Source of the DNA: WJMT01 sp964445575
GTDB lineage: Bacteria > Acidobacteriota > Aminicenantia > Aminicenantales > Aminicenantaceae
Length of the DNA stretch: 32,481 nucleotides
Reading direction: 5' to 3'
NCBI GenBank assembly: GCA_964445575.1
Contig: CAYULB010000023.1
Location: forward strand, 1-32,481
Of this stretch, positions 31,688 through 32,481 are shown in pieces. A program made the position numbers and the translations under genes. Each line of letters opens with the position of its first letter. Position 1 is the stretch's first letter. The notes below the pieces were generated by a model. The model ran no database searches. It saw only the letters and a list, made by a program, of their open reading frames with translations, and had not been told where the DNA came from.

Positions 31688-32047
31688 ATGAAAAAAGCAC
31701 TGATCGTTGAAGATGAGGGGATTGTTTCCCTGGATTTAAAAAACACTCTTTCCTATTTTGGAGATATTGAATCGGAAATTGCCTTTACTGGAGAAGATGC
31801 CATCAATAGAGTCAAACAGAACAAACCAGATATAGTGCTGATGGATATCGGGTTAAAAGGCAGAATTGATGGGATTGAAGCTGCAAAAATAATCATCAAT
31901 GAATATAAAATCCCCGTAGTTTTTTTAACAGGATTTGCTGACGGCAACACTGAGAAAATGGCCAATGATTTACACCCTGCTGGATATATGACTAAACCAG
32001 TGGATGAAGAAAAGCTAAAAAAATTAATTAATGATATCCTTTTTTAA
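31688..32047 (+). CDS. Single-domain response regulator (CheY-like)
   Basis: A stand-alone receiver domain of 119 aa. The acidic pocket is Glu8-Asp9 (IVEDEGIV), the phosphoacceptor is Asp53 (LMDIGLKG), the switch residues are Thr81 (FLTGFAD) and Lys103 (TKPVDEE). No output domain follows. The pattern VEDEGIVSLDLKNTL and the GLKGRIDGIEAA region resemble receivers that work with PAS-containing hybrid kinases, but no kinase is nearby. No SD is visible before the ATG, and no convincing promoter was found. Confidence 0.92.
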   Translation: MKKALIVEDEGIVSLDLKNTLSYFGDIESEIAFTGEDAINRVKQNKPDIVLMDIGLKGRIDGIEAAKIIINEYKIPVVFLTGFADGNTEKMANDLHPAGYMTKPVDEEKLKKLINDILF

Positions 32048-32052
32048 TCGGA

Positions 32053-32081
32053 TTGCTCACCTTCAAACTATGAGTTATAAT
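32053..32081 (+). promoter_or_regulatory. Promoter for fmdB gene, apparently leaderless
   Basis: TATAAT at 32076-32081 is a perfect -10 box; TTGCTC at 32053-32058 is a weak -35 at a 17-base spacing. Only seven bases separate the -10 from the ATG at 32089, so transcription should begin at or next to the start codon. Confidence 0.6.
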
Positions 32082-32088
32082 AGAAAAG

Positions 32089-32304
32089 ATGCCTATATAT
32101 GAATTTGAATGCATTGAATGCAGAAAGAAATTTGAAGAAATTGTTTCCCTAAACAAAGAGGCGAAAGTAACCTGCCCTTTCTGTGGTTCCAAGAAAATTC
32201 GCAAATGCATTTCTTGTTTTGGCATAGGAGGAGTGGATAGGAGTGTTTCTTCTTCAGGAAGCTGTTCTTCTTGTTCATCAGGTACCTGTAAAACCTTTAC
32301 CTAA
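32089..32304 (+). CDS. FmdB/Zn-ribbon regulatory-like protein
   Basis: A 71-aa member of the FmdB zinc-ribbon family. The start MPIYEFECIECRKKFEE and the two cysteine pairs Cys8/Cys11 and Cys29/Cys32 (CPFCGSKKIRK) are diagnostic. The C-terminal tail is rich in Ser, Gly and Cys. The family name comes from a proposed regulator of formamidase, but the general function is unknown. The -10 box seven bases upstream fixes this ATG. It is convergent with the open frame at the right edge, with 17 bases between stops. Confidence 0.88.
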   Translation: MPIYEFECIECRKKFEEIVSLNKEAKVTCPFCGSKKIRKCISCFGIGGVDRSVSSSGSCSSCSSGTCKTFT

Positions 32305-32309
32305 AATAA

Positions 32310-32468
32310 TATTAACCTGACCTATTCATAAAAAAATAGTGATGTTTTCATTATCAACTTATTTTCAGCAATATACAAGAATTTTTCAAGAACAATGTCT
32401 TGAACATTTTTCTTATTTGAATTTTCTATTTTAATCGCCATTTTTTTACCATTAAGGCGAGCCGATCT
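32310..32468 (-). repeat. Right-edge copy of dispersed repeat, inverted
   Basis: The reverse complement of 32322-32468 matches 189-334 at about 90% identity, and the last 28 bases (32310-32337) match 12743-12770 at 27 of 28. The repeat therefore bounds the window on both sides in opposite orientation. Whether it continues past the edge cannot be seen. Confidence 0.75.
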
Positions 32469-32481
32469 CACTGCATCTGCT
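32322..32481 (-). CDS. Partial open frame inside edge repeat (5' end outside window)
   Basis: On the minus strand an uninterrupted frame enters at 32481 and ends at a TAG (32322-32324), giving 52 visible residues with the segments ADAVRSARLNGKK, MAIKIENSNKKN, VQDIVLEKFLYIAEN and KLIMKTSLFFYE. The left-edge copy keeps the same C-terminus but is frameshifted. I do not recognise the family. The start is off the window; internal ATG and GTG codons exist. It could be a real gene 3' end, a short protein of a mobile element, or a chance open frame in a non-coding repeat. Confidence 0.45.
   Translation of the reverse strand, partial: ADAVRSARLNGKKMAIKIENSNKKNVQDIVLEKFLYIAENKLIMKTSLFFYE

Overview
The window is AT-rich, densely packed bacterial chromosome with about 30 recognisable genes, mostly housekeeping. 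I see no phage genes, transposase, CRISPR array, rRNA or tRNA. The mix (DUF4416 protein, lipid and lipoprotein genes, a PilF-like TPR lipoprotein, PAS/GGDEF, HD-GYP and HEAT proteins) suggests a diderm, probably anaerobic bacterium. The style recalls Candidatus Aminicenantota/Acidobacteriota or deltaproteobacterial lineages, but that is a low-confidence guess. Several genes have good Shine-Dalgarno (SD) sequences. asnS and fmdB instead have a -10 box almost touching the start codon, which suggests leaderless or near-leaderless mRNAs.

Layout. 1-334: degenerate heptamer repeats, then a frameshifted copy of a dispersed repeat whose better copy lies inverted at the right edge. 362-3475: cysteine desulfurase, DUF4416 protein, AsnRS. 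3527-9510: tightly coupled run rimO-pgpA-cinA-thpR-plsY-gpsA-TPR lipoprotein, with many stop/start overlaps; three members act in phospholipid synthesis. 9570-11997 (minus): metK-ahcY, the SAM/SAH pair. 12325-17453: a RsbW-like kinase, sat, cysC, a STAS anti-anti-sigma protein and an ATP/ADP-carrier-like transporter with HEAT repeats; the two halves of a partner-switching pair flank the sulfate-activation genes. 17537-20349: two overlapping M16 peptidase-family genes, both lacking the zinc-binding histidines. 20420-20956: macro-domain protein. 20973-23507 (minus): znuA-znuC-znuB metal uptake. 23897-25351: PepD dipeptidase. 25381-31099: a signalling block with an XRE-IrrE regulator divergent from a PAS/degenerate-GGDEF protein across a palindrome-rich intergenic region, followed by a HEAT-like protein and an HD-GYP protein that share an uncharacterised N-terminal domain. 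31121-32304: RidA with two apparent starts (exported and cytosolic), a lone response regulator, and an FmdB zinc ribbon. 32322-32481 (minus): an open frame running off the window, made largely of the edge repeat.

The most interesting items are the three-copy dispersed repeat at both edges and upstream of sat, the M16 pair with neither member keeping HXXEH, the paired HEAT/HD-GYP genes with a shared novel N-domain beside a degenerate GGDEF protein, and the dual-start RidA. No complete new defence or mobile system is evident.
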